A DNA stretch of 6,233 nt, from contig DBKX01000231.1 of the NCBI GenBank assembly GCA_002297865.1, positions 1 through 6,233 on the forward strand, read 5' to 3'. Source of the stretch: Lachnoclostridium sp. UBA739. Its GTDB lineage: Bacteria; Bacillota_A; Clostridia; Lachnospirales; Lachnospiraceae. The notes beneath the pieces were generated by a model. That model was not told the DNA's origin. It did not search any database and worked only from the letters and a program-made list of their open reading frames with translations. Every line of letters begins with the position of its first letter. Position 1 is the stretch's first letter. Of the stretch, positions 1-6,159 are shown piece after piece. Made by a program: the position numbers and the translations under genes.

Positions 1-987
1 ATCTGCATTCTTGATTAAGGTGTCAAAATACTTATCAAATTGTTTGTATTTTTCCTGTTTCATGGCATCAGATAATGCTTCCTTATAAGCATCATCGGAA
101 GTATTGTCTAATACCTTAACTATAAAATAACCGGATTCTGTATCAATGATATTGGATACTTCGCCTGGCTTCATAGAACTTGCCACATCCTGAATTTTCT
201 TATCACAGGCAGTTTCACCTGGAATAATACTTAACTCTTCTGTCTCCAGTGGATCCGAATCGTCTGTCAGAAGGTCTTCAAAATTTTTAGCTGTCTTTGC
301 CTTATCCGCAATTTCAGTAAGACTCTCAAGCCCCATTTCATTCTCTTCTTTGGACTTTGTTATTTCAGAACCATCTTCTCCATAAGTATACTTATGATAT
401 CCAATAGTTTGAATATCAATTTCTTTATATTCGTCTGATTTGATAGATGCTTTTACTTTTTCTTCATCGACTTTATAAGTTTTCAGTATCTCAGTAAAAT
501 ACTTGTCAATTAAGCCCTTTTTTTCTTTGATACGCATAAGCAAATCTTTTGAAGCTCCAATATTTTTCCTTACATCCTTGGACATAGCATCCCATTCTCT
601 ATTCACTTCATCTTCATAGAGCTTTATTTCATCAGACGTCAAAGTATATCCTTTCTTCTTTGCCTCCTGATAGAGGAGTGCATCTCGAACAATATCATCA
701 TAAAGCTGCTCTTTCAAACTATCTTTTACCAGAGTCCCTTTGACGATTTCACTGTCCCAATACGACTTTCCATACTTTTTCTGATAATCCCTACTGTAAT
801 AAGAATTCTCGTCCTCACTTTCCCAGACACGATACATTACCTCATCTAGAAAAATCTTCTGGTCATTTATCGTAAATACCTCTACACTCGTATTATCTGG
901 TTTGTCCACCTTGCTTTTACAAGCTGCAAGCTGAAGTATACATAATGCAAGTATGAGAACATAACATATTTTCTTCTTAAAAAACAC
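1..987 (-). CDS. PrsA/SurA-like peptidyl-prolyl isomerase lipoprotein (3' end beyond window)
   Basis: Probable extracytoplasmic foldase anchored to the outer face of the membrane. The frame stays open to the left edge, giving 329 residues with the C-terminus missing. Start is GTG at 987, preceded by GAAAGGAG at 993-998 with a 5-base spacer. Residues 4-6 are lysines, 7-22 hydrophobic, and LAAC ends at Cys23, a clear lipobox for signal peptidase II. Residues about 42-185 are a charged, helical SurA_N/PrsA-type region. Residues about 190-293 resemble a parvulin (PpiC) domain: NFEDL at 235-239, then KPGEVS at 273-278 and GYFIVKV at 286-292. The family's usual His in the first strand (HIL motif) appears to be Gln193, and the usual His of GYHI is Phe288, so isomerase activity is doubtful and a holdase/chaperone role is possible. 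It is third in the operon, 30 bp after the degenerate deacylase with no terminator between. Family call is fairly sure; loss of catalysis is inference. Confidence 0.82.
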   Translation of the reverse strand, partial: MFFKKKICYVLILALCILQLAACKSKVDKPDNTSVEVFTINDQKIFLDEVMYRVWESEDENSYYSRDYQKKYGKSYWDSEIVKGTLVKDSLKEQLYDDIVRDALLYQEAKKKGYTLTSDEIKLYEDEVNREWDAMSKDVRKNIGASKDLLMRIKEKKGLIDKYFTEILKTYKVDEEKVKASIKSDEYKEIDIQTIGYHKYTYGEDGSEITKSKEENEMGLESLTEIADKAKTAKNFEDLLTDDSDPLETEELSIIPGETACDKKIQDVASSMKPGEVSNIIDTESGYFIVKVLDNTSDDAYKEALSDAMKQEKYKQFDKYFDTLIKNAD

Positions 988-1017
988 AATAACTCCTTTC
1001 TGTCATAATATACTTCG

Positions 1018-1953
1018 TTACACATGCATCCTGCGAAGTAACTGGTACACGATGCAATTCTGCATAACCAAAGGTTTCGTGTGTGTAAAGAATATAACAC
1101 CATCACTTGGTGCTAATATCTGCGAAATCACGTCTCCTTCCATTGGATCCACAACTTCTGCTAATACATCACCAAACTTCACCTCATCACCAGGGCTTTT
1201 CAATCTTCGGTAAATTCCCGACACATCTACCCTGATTGGCATAAGCGCATCTTCTTCAATGATGGATGCGATGTAGCCATTATGGCAGTTAAACTTGATA
1301 ATTCCCATTCTCTTTAAGAACCTAAGTACAGATGCTACAGATTGGGATGCACTGGCCTCGTCAATCACATCAGTTGAACTGGTATACACAGAAAACGCGC
1401 TGGTTCCTGATATCTGCCAGTTATAGTTTAAGGTTCCATAATCAAATGGTTCTGGTTTCCTTAATACGACAAATGGCAATCCAAACAGATTGGCAAGACT
1501 GGAATTTTCAACTCCGGTCTCCATCAGCCGCACATGTGGAATGAATTCACCTGGTGTATGAAAACTGGCAAACTGAATTCCATAATTAAACCCCTTCACC
1601 CTTTCAAACACTCCTGCTGCAATTCTTTCTGTGGTCTCCCCACCACTGTTACCTGGAAACATCTTATTTATATCTGAATTATCTAACGCCCAAAATCTTT
1701 TTTCAATATTCATTGAAAAATGGTTTACAGATGGAATTACCAAAATTCTGTTATTGGATAAAATGCCACCTGTCCGTTCTATTACTGTTAGTGTTTTAAC
1801 AAGCTGTGAGCAGGCGTAAAGCTGCTGTATTTCATTTCCTCTGGTTGCGCCAACAATGCATGCTGCATCTTCGCCTCGACCAAACGAATATCCATATATG
1901 GTCATATCTTTCCGATAGGGAGCTTTAAGCGTAAAAACTTCTTCTTTTAACAT
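1018..1953 (-). CDS. Degenerate AstE/AspA-family deacylase paralogue, probable pseudoenzyme
   Basis: A 311-residue homologue of the gene just upstream, alignable over most of its length, but with the zinc site destroyed. The superfamily motif HGDE is RGNE here (Arg38, Asn40; Glu41 kept). NPxG is NHFS (77-80). DxNRxFPG is DINKMFPG (94-101), with Lys97 for Arg. The DxH motif carrying the third zinc ligand is Q127-F-A129, aligned without gaps through the shared IPxVR at 138-142. The catalytic Glu seems to be Tyr190. The C-terminal beta-rich, biotinyl/lipoyl-like region (about 230-308) is well kept (DPMEGDVISQILAPSDG). The frame is intact and the start has AGGAGGTG with a 9-base spacer, so this is a maintained protein rather than a decaying gene. 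The start overlaps the partner's stop by one base (TAATG), suggesting translational coupling and a heteromeric complex. A non-catalytic subunit, a ligand-binding protein or a changed chemistry are all possible. Confidence 0.85.
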   Translation of the reverse strand: MLKEEVFTLKAPYRKDMTIYGYSFGRGEDAACIVGATRGNEIQQLYACSQLVKTLTVIERTGGILSNNRILVIPSVNHFSMNIEKRFWALDNSDINKMFPGNSGGETTERIAAGVFERVKGFNYGIQFASFHTPGEFIPHVRLMETGVENSSLANLFGLPFVVLRKPEPFDYGTLNYNWQISGTSAFSVYTSSTDVIDEASASQSVASVLRFLKRMGIIKFNCHNGYIASIIEEDALMPIRVDVSGIYRRLKSPGDEVKFGDVLAEVVDPMEGDVISQILAPSDGVIFFTHTKPLVMQNCIVYQLLRRMHV

Positions 1954-2885
1954 TAGGATGCACCTCCTAATATCCTGGCTATCAAAGAACCTTCATATAC
2001 AACTGGATATTCCCTAAGTGAGAATACCATACCGCTGACAGGTGCTAAAATAGTCTGCATTACTTGTCCTTCTAACGGGTTGATAATTTTTCCTACTATA
2101 TCTCCTTCTTTAATCCCTTTCCAATGTTCTATGTATGGTACAAATATTCCTGCCGCTTCTGCATGAATCAGCTCCACTTCTCCGTCTGTGGATACAATCG
2201 GTTTTCTTACCCGGTTTGTTTGTCCATCCCATATACCAAGTTCCTTCATCACATTAAAAAGACCATCTACGATCTGGTCACCAAAAGCCTTGGTAATTCG
2301 CATACCAACACCCATCTCAATGGCTAATGTAGGAACCTGCATCTTATTCAGTGAATGCGTAAGCGTTGCTTCCTTAACAGTCTTTGATTCATAAGCCCAA
2401 ATAAAATCAACGTTAAGCGCCATTGCATATTGGAACAAGTCCTCAATATTCTCATGCAAAATACGTACCTGCGGTATTTCACGAATGAAAACATCACTAG
2501 CATGAACATCAATACACAAATCTGCACCTTTTACATCTTCTACAATACACGATGCAACATATTCTACTAAATCGCCATTTTTAGAACCTGGAAAACATCG
2601 ATTCATATCAATATCAAATGTCGGTATTCCTCTCGATATAGATTCCATTCCAAGAGGATTCATACATGGATAAATATCAACTATTCCCTTTAAGTCACTC
2701 AGATTTTCTTGAATTCTTCTTGTCAATTCATAGCATACATACTGTCCCTCTAATTCATCACCGTGAATTCCAGCGACAATACAAATTCTTTTCTCTTGTC
2801 CGCTTGCCTTGATAGGCTTTAAGGTATTCTTCTTAATCGTTAGTACTTCACCTACTGGCAGGCCAACAGAAACTACAGTTTTCAC
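1953..2885 (-). CDS. Zinc-dependent succinylglutamate desuccinylase/aspartoacylase-family deacylase
   Basis: Predicted cytoplasmic zinc hydrolase of the COG3608 kind (AstE/AspA, M14-like), which removes an acyl group from an N-acyl amino acid or related amide. Numbering from a possible TTG at 2906, the metal site is complete: His48 and Glu51 in GIHGDE, His135 in DVHAS; also NPLG (83-86), DMNRCFPG (100-107) with Arg103, and Glu197 in AIEMG as likely catalytic base. Residues about 235-315 form the beta-rich, biotinyl/lipoyl-like C-terminal region of this subfamily. The TTG lacks an upstream Shine-Dalgarno; GTG at 2885 has GAGG 7 bases upstream, so it is chosen (310 residues); GTG at 2888 is the alternative. 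The gene opens the leftward operon behind a perfect promoter and is coupled to its degenerate paralogue. Substrate is unknown: acetyl-, succinyl- or other N-acyl amino acids fit. The neighbouring AzlCD exporter hints at an amino-acid product, which is inference. Confidence 0.85.
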   Translation of the reverse strand: MKTVVSVGLPVGEVLTIKKNTLKPIKASGQEKRICIVAGIHGDELEGQYVCYELTRRIQENLSDLKGIVDIYPCMNPLGMESISRGIPTFDIDMNRCFPGSKNGDLVEYVASCIVEDVKGADLCIDVHASDVFIREIPQVRILHENIEDLFQYAMALNVDFIWAYESKTVKEATLTHSLNKMQVPTLAIEMGVGMRITKAFGDQIVDGLFNVMKELGIWDGQTNRVRKPIVSTDGEVELIHAEAAGIFVPYIEHWKGIKEGDIVGKIINPLEGQVMQTILAPVSGMVFSLREYPVVYEGSLIARILGGAS

Positions 2886-2925
2886 CACATTTCCTCTTCC
2901 TTTCAAATAAGTGCATCACGAAAAT

Positions 2926-2954
2926 ATTATACCCCACAGTCATTCTACTGTCAA
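2926..2954 (-). promoter_or_regulatory. Consensus sigma-A promoter of the deacylase operon
   Basis: On the minus strand, TTGACA (2954-2949) and TATAAT (2931-2926) are separated by exactly 17 bases. Both hexamers match the vegetative consensus fully, so this should be a very strong promoter unless repressed. Predicted start is near 2919, leaving a leader of roughly 34 bases before the GTG start with its GAGG site. Confidence 0.85.
2936..2951. promoter_or_regulatory. Inverted repeat in promoter spacer, candidate operator
   Basis: ACAGT (2936-2940) and ACTGT (2947-2951) are perfect complements around a 6-base centre. The dyad fills most of the spacer of the deacylase promoter and runs into its -35 box. 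A protein bound here would block RNA polymerase, which would make sense for a promoter of full consensus. Whether the LysR product or another repressor binds is unknown; the arms do not look like a typical T-N11-A LysR box. Confidence 0.45.
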
Positions 2955-3001
2955 ACAAAGCTAGTATATCAAAACAATGTGATAAATTTGTGTTCTTATG
3001 A

Positions 3002-3030
3002 TTGTATCTTCTTTATAAATGTGTTATGAT
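3002..3030 (+). promoter_or_regulatory. Probable promoter of the lysR-azlCD operon
   Basis: TATGAT at 3025-3030 is preceded by TG at 3022-3023, giving an extended -10. A weak -35 (TTGTAT, 3002-3007) sits 17 bases upstream. Transcription would start near 3037, about 30 bases before the lysR start codon. It faces away from the deacylase promoter, so the two share a regulatory region of about 180 bp. Confidence 0.5.
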
Positions 3031-3036
3031 GTCTTC

Positions 3037-3051
3037 ATAAGTCAACCTTAT
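3037..3051. promoter_or_regulatory. Candidate LysR-type box (T-N11-A dyad)
   Basis: ATAAG (3037-3041), five bases, CTTAT (3047-3051) form a perfect 15-bp interrupted palindrome with T at 3038 and A at 3050, matching the T-N11-A pattern of LysR-family sites. It lies at the predicted lysR transcription start, where binding would cause autorepression. A weaker dyad, TATC (2967-2970) with GATA (2981-2984), lies about 56 bases upstream of the predicted deacylase start, near where LysR activators often bind. Confidence 0.4.
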
Positions 3052-3067
3052 AAATGGAGATGAACAT

Positions 3068-3961
3068 ATGGATATAAATTATGAATTATATAAAGTATTT
3101 TATTTTGTTGCAAAAACACTCAGTTTTTCGGAGGCTTCCAAAGAGTTATACATATCTCAATCCGCTGTAAGTCAGTCCATTAAGACATTGGAAAAACGAC
3201 TGGATCAGACTTTATTTGTACGCAGCACAAAGAAAGTGAAGCTTACAAAGGAAGGTGAACTCCTGTTTAAGCATATCGAACCTGCTATTAACTTGATTAG
3301 CCGTGGTGAAAATCAGATTATGGAGGGACATACTTTAAATGGTGGTCAGTTACGTATCGGTGCAAGTGATACTATTTGCCGTTACTACTTAGTACCATTT
3401 TTTAAATCTTTTCATAACCGTTACCCAAATGTTCATATAAAAATTATTAATGAAACCTCATTAAACTGCGTGGATTTACTAGAGACCAACCAAGTAGATT
3501 TGATTATTGCAAATACTCCAAACGCCAAATTAAATTCTCTTGAAAATGTAAAAACAATTCACGAATTTCAAGATGTGTTCCTAGTAAATGCCAATTACTT
3601 TCCTGATATTAATTTAAGTATGAGTTTAACAAAATTACAAAGTTACCCAATTCTGATGCTCGGCAAGAACTCCACAACTAGTCAGTTTTTACATTCCATC
3701 TTTCTGCAGAATCAACTAGACCTAATACCTGCTATTGAGTTAAGCAGTAATGATTTACTAATAGACTTAGCAAAGATTGGACTTGGTATTGCCTTTGTAC
3801 CAGATTTCTGTCTGAAATCCGATATGAGTGACTTAAAAGCAATTCAGATAAAAGAACGCTTACCAAAACGTAAAATTGTAGCAGCTTACAGCAATCAGCT
3901 TCCTCTATCTGCCGCTGCTTCCTATTTCTTAGAATCCTTATCCTTTAAAGACAGAATATGA
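3068..3961 (+). CDS. LysR-family transcriptional regulator
   Basis: A 297-residue protein of normal LysR length. The N-terminal winged helix-turn-helix covers about residues 3-62: FSEASKELYISQSAVSQSI (20-38) holds the recognition helix and LFVRSTKKVKLTKEG (49-63) the wing. A linker helix follows, then the periplasmic-binding-protein-like effector domain from LRIGASDT (95-102) to the end. ATG at 3068 has GGAGA at 3056-3060 with a 7-base spacer. The gene diverges from the deacylase operon and is followed after 28 bp by azlC, so it probably controls one or both flanking units in response to a small ligand, perhaps the deacylase substrate or the exported amino acid. The ligand cannot be predicted from sequence. 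Confidence 0.93.
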   Translation: MDINYELYKVFYFVAKTLSFSEASKELYISQSAVSQSIKTLEKRLDQTLFVRSTKKVKLTKEGELLFKHIEPAINLISRGENQIMEGHTLNGGQLRIGASDTICRYYLVPFFKSFHNRYPNVHIKIINETSLNCVDLLETNQVDLIIANTPNAKLNSLENVKTIHEFQDVFLVNANYFPDINLSMSLTKLQSYPILMLGKNSTTSQFLHSIFLQNQLDLIPAIELSSNDLLIDLAKIGLGIAFVPDFCLKSDMSDLKAIQIKERLPKRKIVAAYSNQLPLSAAASYFLESLSFKDRI

Positions 3962-3989
3962 TAGATTTTATTTAGAAAGGTGTATTGCG

Positions 3990-4697
3990 ATGTTAGATGA
4001 TTTTAAGCTTGGCGTAAAACGAGGGATACCAATCTGTTTAGGTTATCTCTCTGTTTCGTTTACATTTGGTTTACTTGCCGTAAATGGTGGCTTTCCCGTA
4101 TGGATTGCTGTTTTGATTTCCCTTACTAACTTAACTGGTGCAGGGCAGTTTGCTGCTATGAATCTTATGATACAGGGCACTACATATGCAGAGATTGCGT
4201 TAACGACTTTTTTTATTAATCTTCGTTATACGTTAATGTCTATCTCACTTTCCCAAAAACTAGACTCCAAGATTCCAACAAAGCACCGTCTTCTGATTGG
4301 ATATGGAATTACTGATGAAATCTTTGGTGTTGCTTCATTGGAATCAGGAACCGTAACATTTCCATACATGATGGGACTGATTCTAATATCACTTGCTGGA
4401 TGGCTTGGGGGTACTATTTTGGGGGCTTTGATTTGTTCTGCTATGCCTGAAGCACTGAGCAGTGCTATGGGAATTGCGATCTACGGTATGTTTATTGCCA
4501 TTGTCATTCCTCCATTAAAGAAATCACGACCAGTCTTATATGTTGTACTATGTTCCATCGGACTGAATCTGATTCTTTATTATGTTTCTGTGTTCCATGT
4601 AATTTCCACCGGATTCCGAGTTATTATTACTTCTCTGGTTGCTTCTGGAATTGGTGCTTATCTTTTCCCAGCAAAGGAGGTAAACGAAAATGACTAG
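3990..4697 (+). CDS. azlC: AzlC-family amino-acid exporter, large subunit
   Basis: Integral membrane protein of 235 residues, the usual AzlC length. Family features: RGIPICLGY near 11-19, the GAGQFAAMN stretch at 50-58, the NLRYTLMS stretch at 77-84 and TDEIFGVA at 108-115. Hydrophobic segments lie near 17-33, 36-60, 66-88, 125-150, 157-175, 182-202 and 205-226. With AzlD it forms a branched-chain amino-acid exporter in the characterised members (azaleucine resistance in Bacillus; the related BrnFE exports isoleucine and methionine). Ribosome binding site AGAAAGG at 3974-3980, 9-base spacer. It is cotranscribed with lysR upstream and overlaps azlD by 8 bases. The real substrate here may differ; linkage to the deacylases makes a product of deacylation a candidate, by inference. 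Confidence 0.9.
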   Translation: MLDDFKLGVKRGIPICLGYLSVSFTFGLLAVNGGFPVWIAVLISLTNLTGAGQFAAMNLMIQGTTYAEIALTTFFINLRYTLMSISLSQKLDSKIPTKHRLLIGYGITDEIFGVASLESGTVTFPYMMGLILISLAGWLGGTILGALICSAMPEALSSAMGIAIYGMFIAIVIPPLKKSRPVLYVVLCSIGLNLILYYVSVFHVISTGFRVIITSLVASGIGAYLFPAKEVNEND

Positions 4698-4992
4698 AAC
4701 GTTGATTATGATTGCCATTATGGCAGGGATCACTTACACGCTTAGGGTTCTTCCCATTACATTGATTCGTAAGAAGGTAAAATCTCCATATTTGAATGCG
4801 TTTTTAAATTATGTACCATTTGCTATATTGGGTGCATTAACGATACCGGATGTATTCTATTCTACACAGGATATGGCTTCTGCTATTCTTGGCACTGTCG
4901 TAGCACTGATTGTGGCATATATGGGACGCGGACTTCTTACTGTTACTATCGCCGCCATTGCAACGGTGCTGATATATGGTTTTATTTTTTGA
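4690..4992 (+). CDS. azlD: AzlD-family amino-acid exporter, small subunit
   Basis: Small hydrophobic protein of 100 residues, the normal AzlD size, needed with AzlC for export. Visible family features are TYTLRVLP (15-22) at the end of the first membrane segment, YVPFAILGALTIPDVF (41-56), and two further hydrophobic segments near 62-78 and 82-100. The start codon lies inside the end of azlC (8-base overlap), and its AGGAGGT site at 4675-4681 with an 8-base spacer is inside the azlC reading frame, so translation is likely coupled. No good terminator follows before the tRNA promoter. Confidence 0.9.
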   Translation: MTRTLIMIAIMAGITYTLRVLPITLIRKKVKSPYLNAFLNYVPFAILGALTIPDVFYSTQDMASAILGTVVALIVAYMGRGLLTVTIAAIATVLIYGFIF

Positions 4993-4999
4993 TATAGAC

Positions 5000-5046
5000 G
5001 TAAATTAAAATTTACCCTTGACTTTTATGGTAAAATTAGCTATTCT
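5000..5046 (+). promoter_or_regulatory. tRNA-Leu promoter with AT-rich palindromic upstream element
   Basis: TTGACT (5018-5023), 17 bases, TATTCT (5041-5046) make a good vegetative promoter for the tRNA, with a predicted start near 5053. Directly upstream is a 16-bp palindrome, GTAAATT-AA-AATTTAC (5000-5015). Its A- and T-tracts beside the -35 box fit an UP element contacted by the RNA polymerase alpha subunit, as is common for stable RNA genes. It starts 8 bases after the azlD stop; a 2-base loop and no T-run argue against a terminator. Confidence 0.6.
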
Positions 5047-5056
5047 AATATAGTGT

Positions 5057-5077
5057 TAAAACTGTTTAGCAGTTTTA
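5057..5077 (+). other. Hairpin in the tRNA-Leu precursor leader
   Basis: TAAAACTG (5057-5064) and CAGTTTTA (5070-5077) pair perfectly over 8 bp around a TTTAG loop. It lies between the predicted transcription start and the tRNA, ending 7 bases before the mature 5' end, so it would be part of the leader removed by RNase P. The 3' arm region contains GCAGTT (5069-5074), the same as the first six bases of the tRNA. Confidence 0.5.
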
Positions 5078-5084
5078 GACATAT

Positions 5085-5168
5085 GCAGTTGTGGCGGAAT
5101 TGGCATACGCGCATGATTCAGGTTCATGTCCACGTACGTGGGTGTGGGTTCAAGTCCCATCAACTGCA
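5085..5168 (+). tRNA. tRNA-Leu (anticodon CAG)
   Basis: A complete 84-base class II tRNA that decodes CUG. Acceptor GCAGTTG (5085-5091) pairs with CAACTGC (5161-5167), with discriminator A5168. The D arm holds GGCGGAATTGGCATACGC. The anticodon stem CATGA/TCATG encloses TTCAGGT, anticodon CAG at 5119-5121. The long variable arm CCACG-TA-CGTGG and the T loop TTCAAGT are as expected for leucine. The CCA end is not encoded, so it must be added after processing. Confidence 0.96.
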
Positions 5169-5184
5169 GTATTATGTTTGGTGG

Positions 5185-5236
5185 AAAAGGCCTTGTTTTT
5201 ACTGAGTTTACAGTGAAGCGGGGCTTTTTTATTTTT
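5185..5236 (+). terminator. Rho-independent terminator of tRNA-Leu
   Basis: GCCTTGTTTTTACTG (5190-5204) pairs with CAGTGAAGCGGGGC (5211-5224) in a 14-bp stem containing several G-U pairs and one bulged T, with loop AGTTTA. The stem can extend through AAAAG and the first Ts. A run of six T, then A and five T, follows at 5225-5236. It ends the tRNA transcript 17 bases after the mature 3' end. The next 150 bases (about 5237-5386) hold no gene that I can support. Confidence 0.85.
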
Positions 5237-5383
5237 GAATTGAATTAAAATGAGCTAAGTATAGAATCATTCGGATTACCTGTTTTCTTTAATTCTGGTA
5301 TTTGTAATCTCCACTCTCTGTAAAAAATACATAAATGACAATGGTAATAATTGAAATAATTTCTACGCATTCCTATTTTATCG

Positions 5384-5392
5384 TGATATAAT
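5384..5392 (+). promoter_or_regulatory. Extended -10 promoter of the acetyltransferase gene
   Basis: TGATATAAT (5384-5392) has a consensus TATAAT with the TG of an extended -10. No good -35 box is visible at 16-18 bases spacing (TACGCA at 5364-5369 is the nearest). Predicted start is near 5399, leaving a leader of about 38 bases with AGGAGG at 5421-5426. Confidence 0.6.
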
Positions 5393-5436
5393 TAACTCAA
5401 TAATTTCGAATAGATGAAAAAGGAGGAACCAAATCT

Positions 5437-5970
5437 ATGAAACCAGAGATACACATTAGAAAAGCTGTTGCATCTGATTTGAACAAAATCGAACAGCTCT
5501 ACAATGAAGTATGTGATTATTTATCTATACATAGCAACTTTCCAGGATGGAAAAAAGGCGTCTACCCCGTCCGTGAGGATGCCGAAAAAGGATTAAAAGA
5601 AAAAGCATTATATATTGCACAAATTAACGGAGAAATTGCAGGTACCTTTATTTTAAAACACAAACCAGAAGATGGATATAAGAACGGGAACTGGTCGACA
5701 GAAAACGACTATACACGTATCTATGTAATCTATACACTTGCTGTTCATCCGGACTTTCTAAAACAGGGTGTTGCAACGGAAATGCTTATGTTTGCGGAGC
5801 GTTTGGCAAGAGAGGAACACTGCATCAGTATCAGACTTGATGTAGTGAAGGGAAATGTTCCAGCGGATCAGCTTTATCAAAAATGCGGGTATACGTTTCG
5901 AGGAACAGTAAGTCTTGGGTACGAAGCATATGGACTCCCATGGTATAATTTATTCGAAAAAGTTTTGTAG
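5437..5970 (+). CDS. GNAT-family N-acetyltransferase
   Basis: A 177-residue single-domain acetyl-CoA-dependent acetyltransferase. The first strand and helix are IRKAVASDLNKIEQLY (7-22). Motif A starts at the strand YVIYTLAVHP (96-105) and continues into the pyrophosphate loop LKQGVAT (108-114) and helix; the usual R/Q three residues before the first Gly is Leu108, a mild deviation. The motif B region has RLDVVKGN (133-140) and LYQKCGYTFRG (146-156), typical of the C-terminal strand and helix. ATG follows AGGAGG with a 10-base spacer. It stands alone, between the tRNA terminator and its own terminator. Substrate is unknown: small molecule, peptide or ribosomal protein targets are all possible for this family. 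Confidence 0.9.
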   Translation: MKPEIHIRKAVASDLNKIEQLYNEVCDYLSIHSNFPGWKKGVYPVREDAEKGLKEKALYIAQINGEIAGTFILKHKPEDGYKNGNWSTENDYTRIYVIYTLAVHPDFLKQGVATEMLMFAERLAREEHCISIRLDVVKGNVPADQLYQKCGYTFRGTVSLGYEAYGLPWYNLFEKVL

Positions 5971-6125
5971 AATAAATTGATAGTTAACAATATCATACAA
6001 ACCGTAGCAAGCAAAATACCTGCTCCACCAATTGTTCCTACAACTGCCTTTTTGTTGTTGCAGAACTGAATCCATTTGTTCTGTGTAATCAGGAAGTCAC
6101 TGATTTCATAATAAAAGAGGTTAAG
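5971..6125 (-). pseudogene. Possible relic of a single-span membrane protein
   Basis: On the minus strand a stop-free frame runs from 6125 leftward and carries on antisense into the acetyltransferase gene, stopping at 5877. The intergenic part reads like real protein: ISDFLITQNKWIQF, then NNKK, then a glycine-rich hydrophobic stretch (VVGTIGGAGILLATV and on through MILLTI), as in a membrane anchor after a basic patch. There is no ATG, GTG or TTG near its beginning and no ribosome binding site, and an in-frame TGA lies just upstream (6128-6126). It is therefore at most a fragment left by deletion or rearrangement. I do not recognise the family, and a chance frame cannot be excluded. Confidence 0.3.
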
Positions 6126-6159
6126 TCATAATCATTAACTATAACCGGCTCTATAATAA

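Noticed and set aside
882..1106. Short minus-strand frame across the junction of the degenerate deacylase and the lipoprotein
   Set aside because: It is out of frame with both real genes and has no proper start site; the lipoprotein frame with its lipobox explains the region.
1332..1819. Plus-strand open frames inside the degenerate deacylase gene
   Set aside because: They lie antisense to a well-supported gene, have no ribosome binding sites and low-complexity, non-family-like products.
2124..2394. Two overlapping plus-strand frames inside the active deacylase gene
   Set aside because: Antisense to a gene with clear conserved motifs, no ribosome binding site, unlikely protein composition.
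3962..3989. Riboswitch or T-box leader before azlC
   Set aside because: The gap is only 28 bases, too short, with just a ribosome binding site visible; the other leaders here are also too short for known amino-acid riboswitches.
4548..4733. Minus-strand frame opposite the azlC-azlD junction
   Set aside because: Antisense to two good membrane protein genes, with no promoter or ribosome binding site of its own.
5000..5015. Palindrome after azlD as a terminator
   Set aside because: The 7-bp arms are almost all A and T with a 2-base loop, and no T-run follows; a promoter UP element fits better.
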